DNA of 64,000 nucleotides. Origin: Narthecium ossifragum. Lineage: Eukaryota > Streptophyta > Magnoliopsida > Dioscoreales > Nartheciaceae. The position numbers were made by a program, and so were the translations under genes. The stretch lies in NCBI GenBank assembly GCA_963920575.1, contig OY986967.1, positions 4,199,869-4,263,868 on the forward strand, given 5' to 3'. The notes below the pieces were generated by a model. It was given only the letters and a program-made list of their open reading frames with translations, was not told where the DNA came from and made no database searches. This document shows positions 46,353-58,476 of the stretch, in pieces. How positions within the stretch are numbered: the first letter of the stretch is position 1; each line of letters starts with the position of its first letter.

Positions 46353-46640
46353 CGTTCTCAACCTAGATATACCTAGATCAAAACGATCCGCATTAAAAAA
46401 ACACAGGCATTTCAAGGCAATACTATGCTGAAGACCATAGCAAATTCAAAGCATAACCGATGAAAAAACATCACAATCGCGAATAAAATTGAGGCAAATT
46501 ACAAATTTTTATCAGCGAGCTATTACTACTACGATGGATTAAAGAGAATCGATCGAAGAGATCGTACCTGAGAGGAAAAAAAAGGAGAGCGGAGAGGAAA
46601 CCCTAGTCCTATGGCTCAGGAGAGAAGTGTACTCGCCTTC
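46353..46640 (-). other. OGDH 5'UTR with intron
   Basis: An acceptor (TATATCTAG) ends the intron at 46363 and a donor (CTCAG|GTACGA) begins it at 46567, so a leader intron of about 205 bp precedes the start codon. The upstream leader exon runs from 46568 into pyrimidine-rich sequence. Leader introns are frequent in plant housekeeping genes and often raise expression. Confidence 0.7.
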
Positions 46641-49006
46641 ATCCTGTAAGAATAATAGGCGATGATGGGACGGGACGGGTCAAGGACGTCAGTGGAGTCG
46701 TTGGTCTCGGATTCGGATCCGCGTCATGACATCAGGATCCGTCAGATACGGTAAGCATTTTACACCGATCCAGTCAGCCGGTGCGAGAAGCATTTTCCTT
46801 TCCTTTTTATAGAGAAAGAGAAATCTGATTCGGTTATGAATCGTGATGTTCACACCGGCCTAGTCAGCCGGTGTGTTACACTGATTTCATGTGACATTAA
46901 TTATAAGTTTAAATACATTGAAAGACTCAAGTCACACAAGCCACACTCATTTTACCCATTTCACGGCTGCTGGTCTCCCGAGCTAGAGAAGAAGAAGCGC
47001 AGCTTCTCTCCCCTCCGGTAGTCGGCGACGAGAACGGCCTGGTTCGCCCCCTTCCCCTCCCCTCTCCTCCCCTCCCCTCCCCACCGCACAGACAGACGTC
47101 GCCTCTCCCATCGGAGTAGTTGGCGACGCTCTCTTCTCACGCTCTCATCGAGGACTCCAGACAGTCGGTCCTCTTCAACACCGGCGACCCCGTCTCTCTC
47201 TCGCGCTGTCGGATCTTCTATCGACCTCGCTAGCAACCCCTATTCATTGGCAGCCGATGCCCTAACCAACGTTTCGAGGGTTACGAGTGGGAACAATAGG
47301 GCATCATCACCTCATCAGACGAGGACGAGCACGGAAGGTCAGTCAGTAGCATTTCGTGTCCTGATTTTTGAGGCAAATCCTCAACGGAATTCCTGCCGCC
47401 CTTCTCTCCCTCTCTAAGAACGGACTCTTATATGATTTTTCGAGGAATTTTTCATCACAAGTGCGTTCCTTGAACCGACCGTATTTGGTTTTATAAGTTT
47501 ATTGAAATAGAATTGAGCATATGTTCATGCCTCATCATTGTCACATTCTATTTTCAAGTTTTGAAAGATCGAACAAAATATAGTGTAAGTTAAATGACGA
47601 GGTTTTCTTGGCCTTTTCGAATGTACAAGAAATAATTGCTGGTTGACAGAGTTTTTTGGTGTGAATGGTTTGTTTAGCGTTCCGGCAATTTTTGAAGGTT
47701 TTAAAGATGGGAAAAAAGCTGTCTTATGCATTACTGTTGCCCTAGTTCCAATAAAAGCCTTTGTTATTAGTGAGTGAACACATGAATTTTGATCATGGGT
47801 TTGATCTCAGACTCATGCATATGTACTTTGGGTATAATTTAGAGCTGATACTTCATTATTGGAGAGAAAAAAGAGAAAAAGCCAAATGTAAGTTAAGTTT
47901 CTATGTATTTGCTTTGCATTGGTCAACTTGTAGACACACATAAGCTATGAATTTAGACATCTACACATGTTTATGCGTGCTAAATGTCATTTGTACACAT
48001 GGAACACATGTAATCACCAGAGGTTATGCGTTTCAATTATTGAAATAGGCATATAACTTTTGTTATTTACACATATGAATCCTCTCATTTACGCACTTCC
48101 GTGTGAACCATTCCCGTTTTGAGTAATGAGAAGTGTAGGTGGGTCTTTTGCCTCTGAAGGGTTAATGACATCAACGTAAATTAAATTCACAGTGTTGCCA
48201 GTGAGATGGAAGATTTAACGTAAATTTTCAAAATTTAGGCATTGTCTAGTTGTCTAATTTTAGTATAATTCTACAGTGATTGAAAGCACTCTATATTTAG
48301 TGGTTGTTTATTATACCACATCCCGTTGATAAAGAGCTTTAAGAAGATAAATATGGATTTTGACTTGAAAAAGAGTTCCACTCCATGAAGAGGTCTATAA
48401 CACCTTCATTGCGGTTAAGAAATACATTCCCGGCCAGTCAAGTGGGGATTTGTGAAAGGTAGTGCTGATTTATTCCTATGATAGAAGCATTATGAATGTG
48501 TCTGATGGTGCCTTGGATTCTTTGAGTTTTATGTTCCCCTTTTCCATACTTATGAAGACCTTCACTAATATTTGGGATTCCTATGCTATAATGGCACATC
48601 TAAAACATTCCCGGGCAGTCGACATGAGATTTGTGTAAGGTAGAGCTTATTTCTTTCTACGATAGAAGCAGTATGAACTGGGAAAGTGGCCTGGATTTAT
48701 TGAGTTTTTTTGTTCCCCTTGTTCATACTCATTTAGGTCCTTCACTAATATTTGATATCGTTATGGTAATGCTTCTATTAAGACTAGTTTGGATAAATGA
48801 TTTTAGGTTTTGTACTGAGAATTTATGTTTTAAAATGAAATCCATTGTTGGATAAACATAGATTAATTTTGATTATTGATTGCGGTCTATATTGTGATGT
48901 GTTTCACAAATTGGAGGTAGGCGCTAGAATTAATGTTGCTTTTGGACTTTATACTTTATGTAACATTATAAGCTGATATTTTCTACTGCTCGCAAGTCAT
49001 GTAAAC
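46641..49006. other. Intergenic region upstream of OGDH, no gene seen
   Basis: It contains a near-direct repeat of 'ACCGRYCYAGTCAGCCGGTG' at about 46764-46783 and 46854-46873; each copy is internally palindromic. A C-rich tract lies at 47045-47085. Two 'TTCCCGGSCAGTCRA' segments occur near 48428 and 48610, each followed by 'GATTTGTG'-type sequence, making a diverged direct repeat of about 90 bp. No coding domain was recognised. Confidence 0.55.
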
Positions 49007-51322
49007 ATGAGTAGTCGTGGCAAGCAAGCGTGTCATGATACTGATGATCCGAGTGTCGAGCATCATGCGATCTCCGAGTATCCCGAGCAGCCGAAGGCCG
49101 GATTGCTGACGAGGTAAAAAAATATTGGAGAAATTACGCAAAGCGTGTGGGTTTTGCCGTATCGAAAAGAACATGTAAAAATGATGTTGATGGAGATGCA
49201 AAGTACATGACATTTGTATGTACACGTGAGGGGAAAGCAAGATGTCGCGCCCCGACCCGCGAAAGCCCAACCGGGCCGGGCGACGCGAACCGGAACCTAA
49301 CCAACGCTGAAAAAGAACGACGAGGGTTCCCTCTAACCTATTGGTCTCCCTAGCAATTCACCAAAACACCCTCAAGAAAAAAAATATTATATTCAAGCCT
49401 CGAACCACAGATTTAAAACTCAAAAAGATGTAATATACATAACCTCGGAGAGGGGTAGTTCAAATACAACATCACTCCCGTAGGAGACTATCTAGCCTAG
49501 GATAAAAGCAGTAAATATTGCCACCTCTCAAAAGCCACCAGGCGCCGCCGCACCGCCGTCCAACTGCCCGGTAGGGGCCACAGAGGAAGAACTGACGCCT
49601 GCACCTGCAAAACACAGCCCGGGTAGGTGTGAGCACTAAGCTCAGTAGGGATCTACACTACGACACACAGAAGGAAGAGGGAAACGCAACAGTGTCGCCC
49701 TCAAGTGGAATCTGGGTGTATACAGGGGTCCCATAACCCCACCGCGTGTCCCTGAGGCCCACGATCATGGTCTTCCAGCCGAGCTGGTCACATGTCAGGT
49801 CACACTCAGTAGCAGGAAAAGACACTGCTAACTCTCAACAGGACACTGAACACTGTTTGGTGGGAAGAGACACCACTGAGTAGGCAAATCCTCTACTCAA
49901 GAGTTTTAAGAAGAACCGGACACCGGCTACACCTCAGATCCAACTCGAGGCCGACACGACCTCTACAATCATCAAGCCATAAGTGTACCAGTCATCTAAG
50001 CCTATCATCGGATCGACTGGACATCACAATTCAACCGGGTCCTAACAGCCCAACCCCGGTCCTAGGGCTAAGTCCGAGCTTCCAGCCTCGAGACGGCGAC
50101 CCAAGGATCACCCACGCCCTAACCAATGCAACTGATGCACACAACAACAATGCATGCTATGACATACACAGATAATAGGAAAGGCATGCAACAGTATGTC
50201 AAACATCATATAAGTCTACTGAATCGCTGCAGCGGTACCACCAACCGCTGCCAGCCGATCCGCAGCGGGTCCCGGCATTACGACGGTACCGCGACCGTCA
50301 ACCGCGGACTCCTGCAACGGGAAGCAACCCCGAAAACGATGATGAACAAAACACAATATAATATTATATTCAAAAACACCCAAAGCCTCTACTTAGGGGC
50401 TAATTGATCCCGTCGATCCGATGCCCAAACGACGTCGGATTCAAGATCCAACTTAGCCACCAGTAGGTGTATAAACCAGGATCATCATATCCAAAAATCA
50501 TAATCATCCAACGGTTGGATTAACGGGAAAACGCTAATCAAAATCGCTAATCACACTAACTTACCCATTCATTGCTGCAACGCAGCCCTCCAGCAAACAA
50601 TTCATAAGAAATCGTACATAAATCGGAAAAATATGAAACAAGATGGAATGGAAATCTAACGACTAGGTCTAAAACTCTTATGTTTATGAAAAGCTAAGAT
50701 TATGTACTCGCCGGCCGGAAAACTCGCCGCAAGCCGGCTGTTTCTCAAGAACAGCAGAAAACCAGAAATCCGAGACTAATCACACATAAAACCTACTCAA
50801 ATCTCAACTGATTAACATGAAACTTAAATCAGTTATTCTACAAGACATAAGAAAACCAACAAAGCAAGGATCAACAAGATCCGACGGCTAGATCTCAAGA
50901 AAACCCGAAAAGAACATCAGTAGGTATAACTCTACCTAGCTGCGCTTTCCTCGGCTGATTCCCCGCGATTTGATCGCCAACAAGCTGCCAAATCACACCA
51001 GGAGCCTTCCTCTCGTTGTCACAAATCCAACGAGCCAAAGAACACCCAATTTGATGGCCGGAGGAGGGAGAACGGAGGGAAAGAAGCTCGCCGCGCGGTA
51101 AAGGGAAGAAACAGAGCACCGCGGGAAAGAGAGAAGGAGGGAAGAAGAAGAGAAGGAGAAGGAGGAAGAGGAGGGGAAGAAAAGAGGGGAAAGGGGGAAG
51201 GGAAAGCCGGGAAAGAGGGGAAAAAACTGGGGGAAAGGGAGGGGAAGTCTTCCCTCCCTGACAGGGGAGAGCGACGGCCGACGGCCGTCTTCGCGAAAGA
51301 GAAAACCCACCGACTCGAGCAT

Positions 51323-51444
51323 GATCGATCTCCAAGGCATGTGAGATCGATCTCCTTTGCAATCGAGATCGATCTCCTTGAAATCCAGATCGATCTTCTT
51401 TGCAAAAAGGGCCAGATCGATCTCCCTAGCCATCCAGATCGATC
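51323..51444. repeat. GATCGATC array in the 3' LTR
   Basis: GATCGATC starts at 51323, 51345, 51367, 51388, 51415 and 51437; the spacings are 22, 22, 21, 27 and 22 bp. The array lies about 218-332 bp inside the LTR start. Confidence 0.95.
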
Positions 51445-51591
51445 TCCTTTACTCAGAAAGGCAAACTTGGGCTAAAACACAAGCCCAAGCTCAGATCTTC
51501 CGATCTCGGGTTCGCCTAGCCATTCTAAACAAACACGAACACAGACAAGGCCAGTGTATGCACACGCGGGTGTGAAACAAACCAATAAGGC

Positions 51592-51608
51592 GCAATTTAC
51601 CAAATTGC
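51592..51608. promoter_or_regulatory. Conserved U3 palindrome GCAATTTACCAAATTGC
   Basis: An inverted repeat with 7-bp arms around ACC. It is identical in the solo LTR (4090-4106), in the truncated 5' LTR (53634-53650) and, as its complement, in the second retrotransposon (58600-58616). Its position just inside the LTR start points to a U3 regulatory site; the binding factor is unknown. Confidence 0.6.
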
Positions 51609-51729
51609 CCTTGCGGTCCACAGCGAGCCACAGGGGTAGAGGGGCAGGTCCTCACATCCTATTACCCTTAAAGGAAATCTCGTCCCGAGATTCGATAAGG
51701 GTAGGGCTCGGAACAATAAAACAGCTACA

Positions 51730-53205
51730 CTAGAGGACAGTACAAGAAGTATCTGGAGAAGAAAACAACTGCGGAAACTCCTGCCGCATGCGCGCCTCAC
51801 GCTCCCAAGTGACCTCCTCGGTGCCTCTGTGCCTCCACAGTACCTTAACCAAGGGAATCGTCTTGCCCCGCAAGACCTGATCCCTCCGGTCAAGTACCTG
51901 AACCGGCTGCTCAACAAAGCTCACGTCTGCCTCAAGCTCAATGTCATCCACTCTGATGACATGAGACGGGTCTGGGTGATACTTCCTCAGCATCGACACA
52001 TGGAAAGTCGGATGCATAGCAGACATGTGCTGAGGAAGATCCAGGCGGTAAGCTACCTCGCCGACCCTCTCTAAAATCTCAAACGGCCCGACGAACCTCG
52101 GCGCCAACTTGCCACCTCTGCCAAACCTGACAGAACCTCTGTACGGCGACGCTCGCAAGAACACTCGGTCGCCGACTGTAAACTCCAACGGTCGTCACCT
52201 CTGATCTGCATAACTCTTCTGCCGGCTCTGAGCCGTCAGAAGCCTCTGCCTGATCTGTACCAACCTCTCTGACGACCGCCTGACGATGTCTGGACCGGTG
52301 AGTGAAGCCTCTCCAACCTCTGTCCAACATACTGGGGAACGACACGGCCTACCGTACAACGCCTCGAAAGGTGCTACTCCAAGATTGGACTGGTAACTGT
52401 TGTTGTAGGCGAACTCCACCAAGGGAACGTGCTCCTCCCAGCTGCCTCCTGCGTCGAGGACACATGCTCTCAGCATGTCCTACAGGATCTGGATAGTCCG
52501 CTCTGACTGTCCGTCTGTCTGCGGATGGAAAGCCGTACTGAAAGTCAGGAGTGTGCCGACTGCCTCCTGAAAGTCGCGCCAGAACCTGCTGGTGAATCTG
52601 GGGTCACGGTCTGACACGATAGAAACTGGAACTCCGTGTAGCCTGACCACCTCTCTGACGTACAAGCTGCCTAACCTGTCGGTCGAGTCTGTCACCCGCA
52701 TAGGTAGGAAGTGCGCCGATTTGGTCAATCGATCAACAATGACCCAAATCGCGTCATTCCCCCTAGGAGATCTCGGTAGCCCGGTCACGAAGTCCATCGT
52801 GATGTGCTCCCACTTCCACTCAGCTAGTGGAAGCGGCTGAAGTAATCCCGGAGTCCGCTGGTGCTCTGCCTTGACCTTCTGACAGGTAAGGCAGCGCGAT
52901 ACGAACTCCGTCACTGCCCTCTTCATCCTGCGCCACCAGAATTGTCGCCGAAGATCCTGGTACATCTTGGTGCCGCCGGGATGAACCGCAAAGCGAGAGT
53001 GGTGGAACTCTCGTAGGACGTCGTCTCGAAGAACTGGATCTGCGGGAACCGCTACTCTGCCTTGGAACCGTAGCCCTCCGTCTGGCGATACTGTCCAGTC
53101 TCCTTCTGCGCCCTCCGTGCCCGCTGCTGTGCGTAACTCCTCGAGCTCTGGGTCACTGTGCTGTGCCTCCAACACTCTGGCTAGAACTGCTGTGCGTAAC
53201 TCCTC
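51730..53205 (-). pseudogene. Pol remnant: integrase with chromodomain-like tail (Tekay/Del-type)
   Basis: The frame enters after the 5' LTR junction with the linker before integrase. The zinc-binding part shows 'HHSRFAVHPGG' and 'CLTCQKVKAEH'. The catalytic core has 'ITMDFVTGLP' (Asp), 'VSDRDPRFTS' (Asp) and 'HPQTDGQSERTIQ' (Glu), so the DDE triad is present. A TAG at 52480-52482 follows 'QIL', and a TGA at 52195-52197 follows 'YADQR'; both lie in one otherwise open frame. The C-terminal part has 'PLEFTVGDRVFLRASP', 'GPFEILERVGEVAYRL', 'FHVSMLRKY' and 'VLWRHRGTEEVTWERE', the layout of chromovirus integrases with a degenerate chromodomain. Reverse transcriptase is absent, so the element cannot move by itself. 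Confidence 0.88.
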
Positions 53206-53699
53206 GAGGAAGAGGAGGGGAAGAAAAGAGGGGAAAGGGGGAAGGGAAAGCAGGGAAAGAGGGGAAAAAGCTGGGGGAAAGGGAGGGGAAGTCTTCCCTC
53301 CCTGACAGGGGAGAGCGACGGCCGACGGCCGTCCTCGCGAAAGAGAAAACCCACCGACTTGAGCATGATCGATCTCCAAGGCATGTGAGATCGATCTCCT
53401 TTGCAATCGAGATCGATCTCCTTGAAATCCAGATCGATCTTCTTTGCAAAAAGGGCCAGATCGATCTCCCTAGCCATCCAGATCGATCTCCTTTACTCAG
53501 AAAGGCAAATTGGGCTAAAACACAAGCCCAAGCTCAGATCTTCCGATCTCGGGTTGGCCTAGCCATTCTAAACAAACACGAACACAGACAAGGCCAGTGT
53601 GTGCACACGCGGGTGTGAAACAAACCAACAAGGCGCAATTTACCAAATTGCCCTTGCGGTCCACATCGAGCCACAGGGGTAGAGGGGCAGGTCCTCACA
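53206..53699 (-). repeat. Truncated 5' LTR of the retrotransposon
   Basis: About 98% identical by eye to 51162-51656. The junction with the integrase frame at 53206 falls in a 'GAGGAAGAGGAGGGG' purine run. It carries the same GATCGATC array (53367, 53389, 53411, 53432, 53459, 53481). Confidence 0.9.
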
Positions 53700-54427
53700 C
53701 AAGATCTGTGGCGAAGAATATTATTAGGCCACAAGGGACATGTAAGATAGGCTGCCAGGCACGATTGTCTGCCAGCAGATGTCTGGATGGATCATGGAAG
53801 ATTGGCACAGTCATCCTAGAACACAATCACCCGTTGAGCCCGGCTAAGTCTAGGTTTTTTGCGACAAACCGAGATATGAGTTGTAGTGTAAGGCGGCGTC
53901 TAGAGCTAAATGATCAAGCCGGCATCCCGATGTATAGAAGCTACAATTTGTTTGTAGTTGAAGCCGGCGGTTACGAGAACATTCCCTTTGGAGAAAGGGA
54001 TTGCAGAAATCACATTACTATAGCTAGACGCCTACGGTTGGGCGAAGGTGATGCAGAGGCAGTTCTTACTTATTTCAAACGCATGCAAGCGAGATATCCG
54101 TCTTTCTACTATGACATAGATGTTGACGAGGATAGTAGACTGAGAAATATATTATGGGTGGATGCACGGAGCAGAGCAGCATGTAAGTATTTTGGATATG
54201 TAATCACATTTGACACGACATACCTGACAAACAAATATGATATGCCCTTTGCTCCATTTGTCGGCGTGAACCATCACGTGCAGTCTATATTGTTGGGATG
54301 TGGCCTATTGTCCAATGAAGACGCGAAGACGTTTGCGTGGCTTTTCAAGAGTTGGACAGAGTGTATGAACGTCGCCCATGTATGTCACGCCCCGACCCAG
54401 AAAACCCATCCAGGCCGGAACGTGACA

Positions 54428-57400
54428 ACTTGGTATCAGAGCAGGCTGTAGGTCCCAGGGATAGGATTAGGCTTGCGGTTAAGGTTTTGAGTGTGGAATG
54501 GGATAGTTCTAGGTCTAGAACATCCTTGCATGGCTGTTTGCGATTGTGTGATATGTTTCCGCTTTATTGATTGTTGCCTGTTTTGTTGCTTTTCGGCTGT
54601 GACATGACGTCTCAGGGGGAGATGTGCATGCACGCCGGTGTCATCTGTTCCCTCGCTTGACAGTCTCCCCCCGTGCTGGAGTTGAGCGAGTAGGGAATAA
54701 GACGTGTGTCACCTCTATACTCTTGGAATCCTGAGAGGTGGACCCGTTGTGGTCCAGGGGCGATGTTGGAGATCCTTCGACAGTAGAGGACTGATTGAAG
54801 GAGGTGTCCCGGATCCCGAATGTTTTGGACATCCTGGAGTATCGCTTGCTTGGGAAGCCTTTGTTTTCTTGTCTTCCTAGGAAGCGATGTGTAGTGGCGC
54901 TTGTCGGGGCCACTAGGGACACTGTTGTTGTGTGTTGAGAACAGGTCGCGTACTGTTCTTTGGCACCTACCCTTGGAGGGTGGTGTAGTTGGGAGTACCT
55001 TCCTCTGTTCTTGGTACTCGCACCGCGTGGCAGCACGCGGGTTGGTTGGATCACCTGGCTCGGTATGCTGGAGCGACAGCGAGGGACACCCTAGACTGTA
55101 CTCCGGATACTGAGACAGATGACTTGAGGGTTGACACCGGACTGTTGGTCGGTGGTCGTGGTGAGTTTCCGGGTTGTCGTTCCTGCTTTTGGGGAACGGC
55201 AGGGTAGCCGTTGGCAGAGTTCAGTGGTTTCGGCATCAGCGACAGCCGTGGCAGCAGCAGCGTCGTGCCAGTCCTTGAGAGGTAGCCTGGACCACCAGAC
55301 TGAGAGGGAATCCACAGGGTGCTCGAGTGCTAGCCGTCGGGTGCCTTTTCGCCGACGGTGCTGGTTGCGAGGGGCGCTGGGCGCTTACCGCAGAGCAGTC
55401 GGGCGTGACACACGGCGTGGAGCAGAGGAGTGGGTTGATACCTCAGTTGGGTCAGGTACCTGGGGCAGACGCGGAGAAATTCAGATTCCAGATAGAGCCT
55501 TGCCGGAGACGAGGCAGCGATCAGTCTTACCAGAGTTTCACGCACTTCTGGGCAGAGAGTAGCTTCAGCAGCAACCCATTTCTGAGCCGCCTTCCTTCAG
55601 ATCTCCGCTTCAGCATTCAGGTTTTGGAGCGTCTTGCGGCTCGTCCCCCTGTGGCCGTGTTGGCTTGGGACTGGAGTCGGGTGTAGCTTTGGGAGTAGCC
55701 ACGGATTTGGAACAAGAGCTTGGGTTGGTTGCTCTTGTCGGGGCGTTTGCTAGAGGTTGGAGACCTCTAGGTGTCCGTCGCCTACGTGTGGGACACGTTG
55801 GGGGTTCGACGGCTTCCTCGGTTTGCGCTGGTTGGTCGCGCACCGAGTTGTGCTTCTTTGGCCGTGGGAAGGTGTCGCGGGTACACCTGACGGCGTTGTT
55901 TTGCTCTCGTTGAAGGTTGCGGGTTGGCGCCTCTTCTGGTTGTCGAGAGCTGGGGTTTGTTCACCAGTCTGTGGTGAACTCCTCCCTCTTTTGTTTTGAG
56001 GGTGCTCAGGAGAGCTGGTTTCCCTCGTGTTGTTGTTTGTGCAGCTGTTCTTTTGAGGAGCTTCCAGGATATTCCGCCTTTGCGGGATTGCCGAGTTTGG
56101 ACTCGAGGTTCGTTTGGGTTAATTCTGCCAGTGTCTTCAGTGAGCGCGTCGCAGAGACCTTAGGGCCGAGTAGGCCGAGCTGTATTTGGGGGTAGAGGCG
56201 ACCGTCGAGGATGTGTGTTCGCTCTTCTAGTCCATCAGCAGTTTCATCAGTCACATCAGCAGACCGTCCCCGAGCCTTTCATTCTCCGACGAGTACGTGC
56301 CCATTGCAGTGCATCGCCGAGGTACTCGTCAGCTCAGAGTTTTGTCGACCTTCTCGTAGGTCGGACTTCGCCCCAGCTACAATCAGATAAAGTTTCGGGA
56401 TTGCGACATCCTGAGGGCAGCTCTCAGTACAAGATACAGATTGTGTCAGCGGTAGGCAGATTAGTTGACTCAGTTGAGCTTGAAGCATATATGTGACGGC
56501 AGAGATCGAAGACTGTATCCGAGTTTTAGCAGAGGCATCTTCAAGACCGCGGGATTGTTGGCCAGATTGACCAGGAGACCGGAGCTCTTGTCTTAAAGTC
56601 ACTATGTCAGTGCCTTTAAGGGTGATAGCAACTGGGAGTTGCTAGAAAGGTTTCGACCTTTTGAGTATATCACCTTTCTTCTAAGGCTAATGCCGTGGCT
56701 GTTACCTCGGGCAGATGGGCCAAAGGAATTAGAGCAACTTTAGCGGCAGTGACAACCCATCAGTGACGGAGATGGAGGCAGTTATCCAGTTCAGACAGCA
56801 CTCATTACCACTCAGAAGATGTCAGTGTGTCAGTCCAGAGTGATGGTGATGTGAAGTGATGACACGAACCTTACGGAGGTCCGTGCCCAGATTGATACCC
56901 TGCGTGTAGATGAGAGTCGGACCGCGTCAGCAGGCAGCATGTTGTGTTTCAGAGGCCGAGCCTCAGCTCCAGAGTTGTGCAATGATAGTGTTCAAGCGTC
57001 CTACTCTTTTCCCTTGTTGGCCACCTCGGAGGCATGGTGGTATATCGTGACCGTCATCAGCGTTGGTAGCACGAGGTGCAGAATTCGTCCCCACTATTTC
57101 ACCTGTCAGGAGGTGAAGGCGAAGCATCCACAGATAGCAGACCCGTTACAGCTTTTCCAGTATCAGCGAAAGTGGAAGCATAACATGGTGTATGTCATCA
57201 CCAGATTGCAGAAGACTCAGAGAGAATGATGCAGATCTCGGAGGACATGCTTAGGGCATGTGTCCTTGATGCAGCAGGCAGCTGGGAGGAGTACGTCGCT
57301 TTGCTGGAGTCCGTCTACTTCAGCAATTAGTCCAGACGTACGTACCATTCGAGGCATAGTACGGCAGTTCGCGCCATTCTTCTGATTGCTCAACAGAGGT

Positions 57401-58476
57401 TGTTGAGGCATCACCCACCTTTCCAGACATCATCATACAGTCTCCAGAGAGCCTAGTACACATCAGACAGAGACTCCTGGCAGCGCAGAGCAGACGAGAG
57501 CTACACAGATCAGGGGCGATGACCTTCGAAATTTTTCAGTTGGTAACAGTGTTCCTGAAAGTCCATCTGCACAGACGATTAGTCAGGGTTTGCAGAGGGC
57601 AGAGTCTTGACGACGTGGAGCGATAACGACACCGAGCCTACAGAGATTCCTGACGACATCAGCAGACAGTGATTGTGCTCCAAAAACCGACTAGCAGTTT
57701 CAGAGTTGCGCGAGGACATCATTGGTGATGCTCACTTTTTCCTTGGTGCTGTTCATCCCAGAGGCATGAGGGAATATTATGGACTTCGTCATCAGCTTAG
57801 TTGGCATCGGTGCAGAGGTCAGAGATAGAGTTTTTCCTTGTTACCTCCCCAGTCAGGAGGCGGAGATGAAATGCCGACAGACAACATCGTTGCCACAGTC
57901 CTTTTTCCAGTATCAGTGTGGATGTTATAGCATGACATATTTCATCCTTTGATCCAGATATCGTCACCCAATTTTCAGAAAATCAGCGCAGATCAGGTCA
58001 GACGACTTTGTGCAAATCAGAGGCGACGACTGTTGGAGACAGTTGGCGACAGAGTGTTATTTCAGATGACACGAGATAGATCCATTCAGTGTTGGCAGCA
58101 GAGGTGCCGATGAGGCGTCGTTCAGTTGCGTCGTGCGTTATCAGACGTGATGATTCGAGCTTGGGCCAGATACATTGCATAAGAGGGCAATTAGTTCAGA
58201 TGATTGGCAGGAGAGACCAGTTTCGAGAGAAAGAATGGTTCAGTCAGCTTTTGTCCTCTAGAGGTACAGAGGTGTTGTAGGGGTAACTTGGGAGCGCTAG
58301 AGGCGCATGTGCAGTTTGTCCCAGGTGGTTCTCACCCCGAGGTGTTTCTTTGTCTTGTGTGGTTGCTCGGGTTACGAGCTTGCTAACCCTTGTTTTATGC
58401 AGGTGTGTTTTGTTTTGTTGTTTTCGACCCTACTCTTATCGAATTTCGGGACGAAATTTCTTTAAGGGTGATAGGT
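54428..58476 (+). pseudogene. Internal region of the retrotransposon: heavily decayed gag-pol
   Basis: No frame exceeds about 150 codons. Integrase-like remnants can be read near 57085-57230 ('YFTCQEVKAKHPQIA', 'QYQRKWKHNMVYVITRL') and 57230-57300 ('DMLRACVLDAAGSWEEYVAL'); these correspond to conserved stretches in the related element at 51730-53205 and show the same strand sense as the LTR. A second weak copy of the integrase zinc region appears near 57850-57900. Other frames (54901-56600) are Cys/Trp/Leu-rich products of decayed sequence and are not called as genes. Confidence 0.6.

Larger units (their letters stand above)
49243..53699 (-). mobile_element. Ty3/gypsy-type LTR retrotransposon, internally deleted, TSD CAAGA
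   Basis: CAAGA occurs at 49238-49242 and 53700-53704. On the minus strand the 3' LTR is 49243-51656 (TGTGAGGACC...GGCGCGACA) and the polypurine tract lies just above it (TTTAAGGGTAATAGGA). The internal region 51657-53205 holds only the integrase end of pol. The 5' LTR survives as its first 494 bp (53206-53699). The PBS, gag, protease, reverse transcriptase, RNase H and the rest of the 5' LTR are missing. The two LTR copies differ at about nine sites over the shared 494 bp, which suggests a recent insertion. Confidence 0.93.

Noticed and set aside
51323..51444. GATCGATC array as a CRISPR-like repeat
   Set aside because: The repeat is an 8-bp palindrome with 14-bp spacers inside a plant LTR; there is no CRISPR-like repeat length and no cas gene, and the genome is eukaryotic.
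55131..56600. Several 70-140 codon ORFs on the plus strand
   Set aside because: Between the PBS and polypurine tract of a decayed retrotransposon, with unusual Cys/Trp-rich composition and no domain; they look like out-of-frame or decayed gag-pol.
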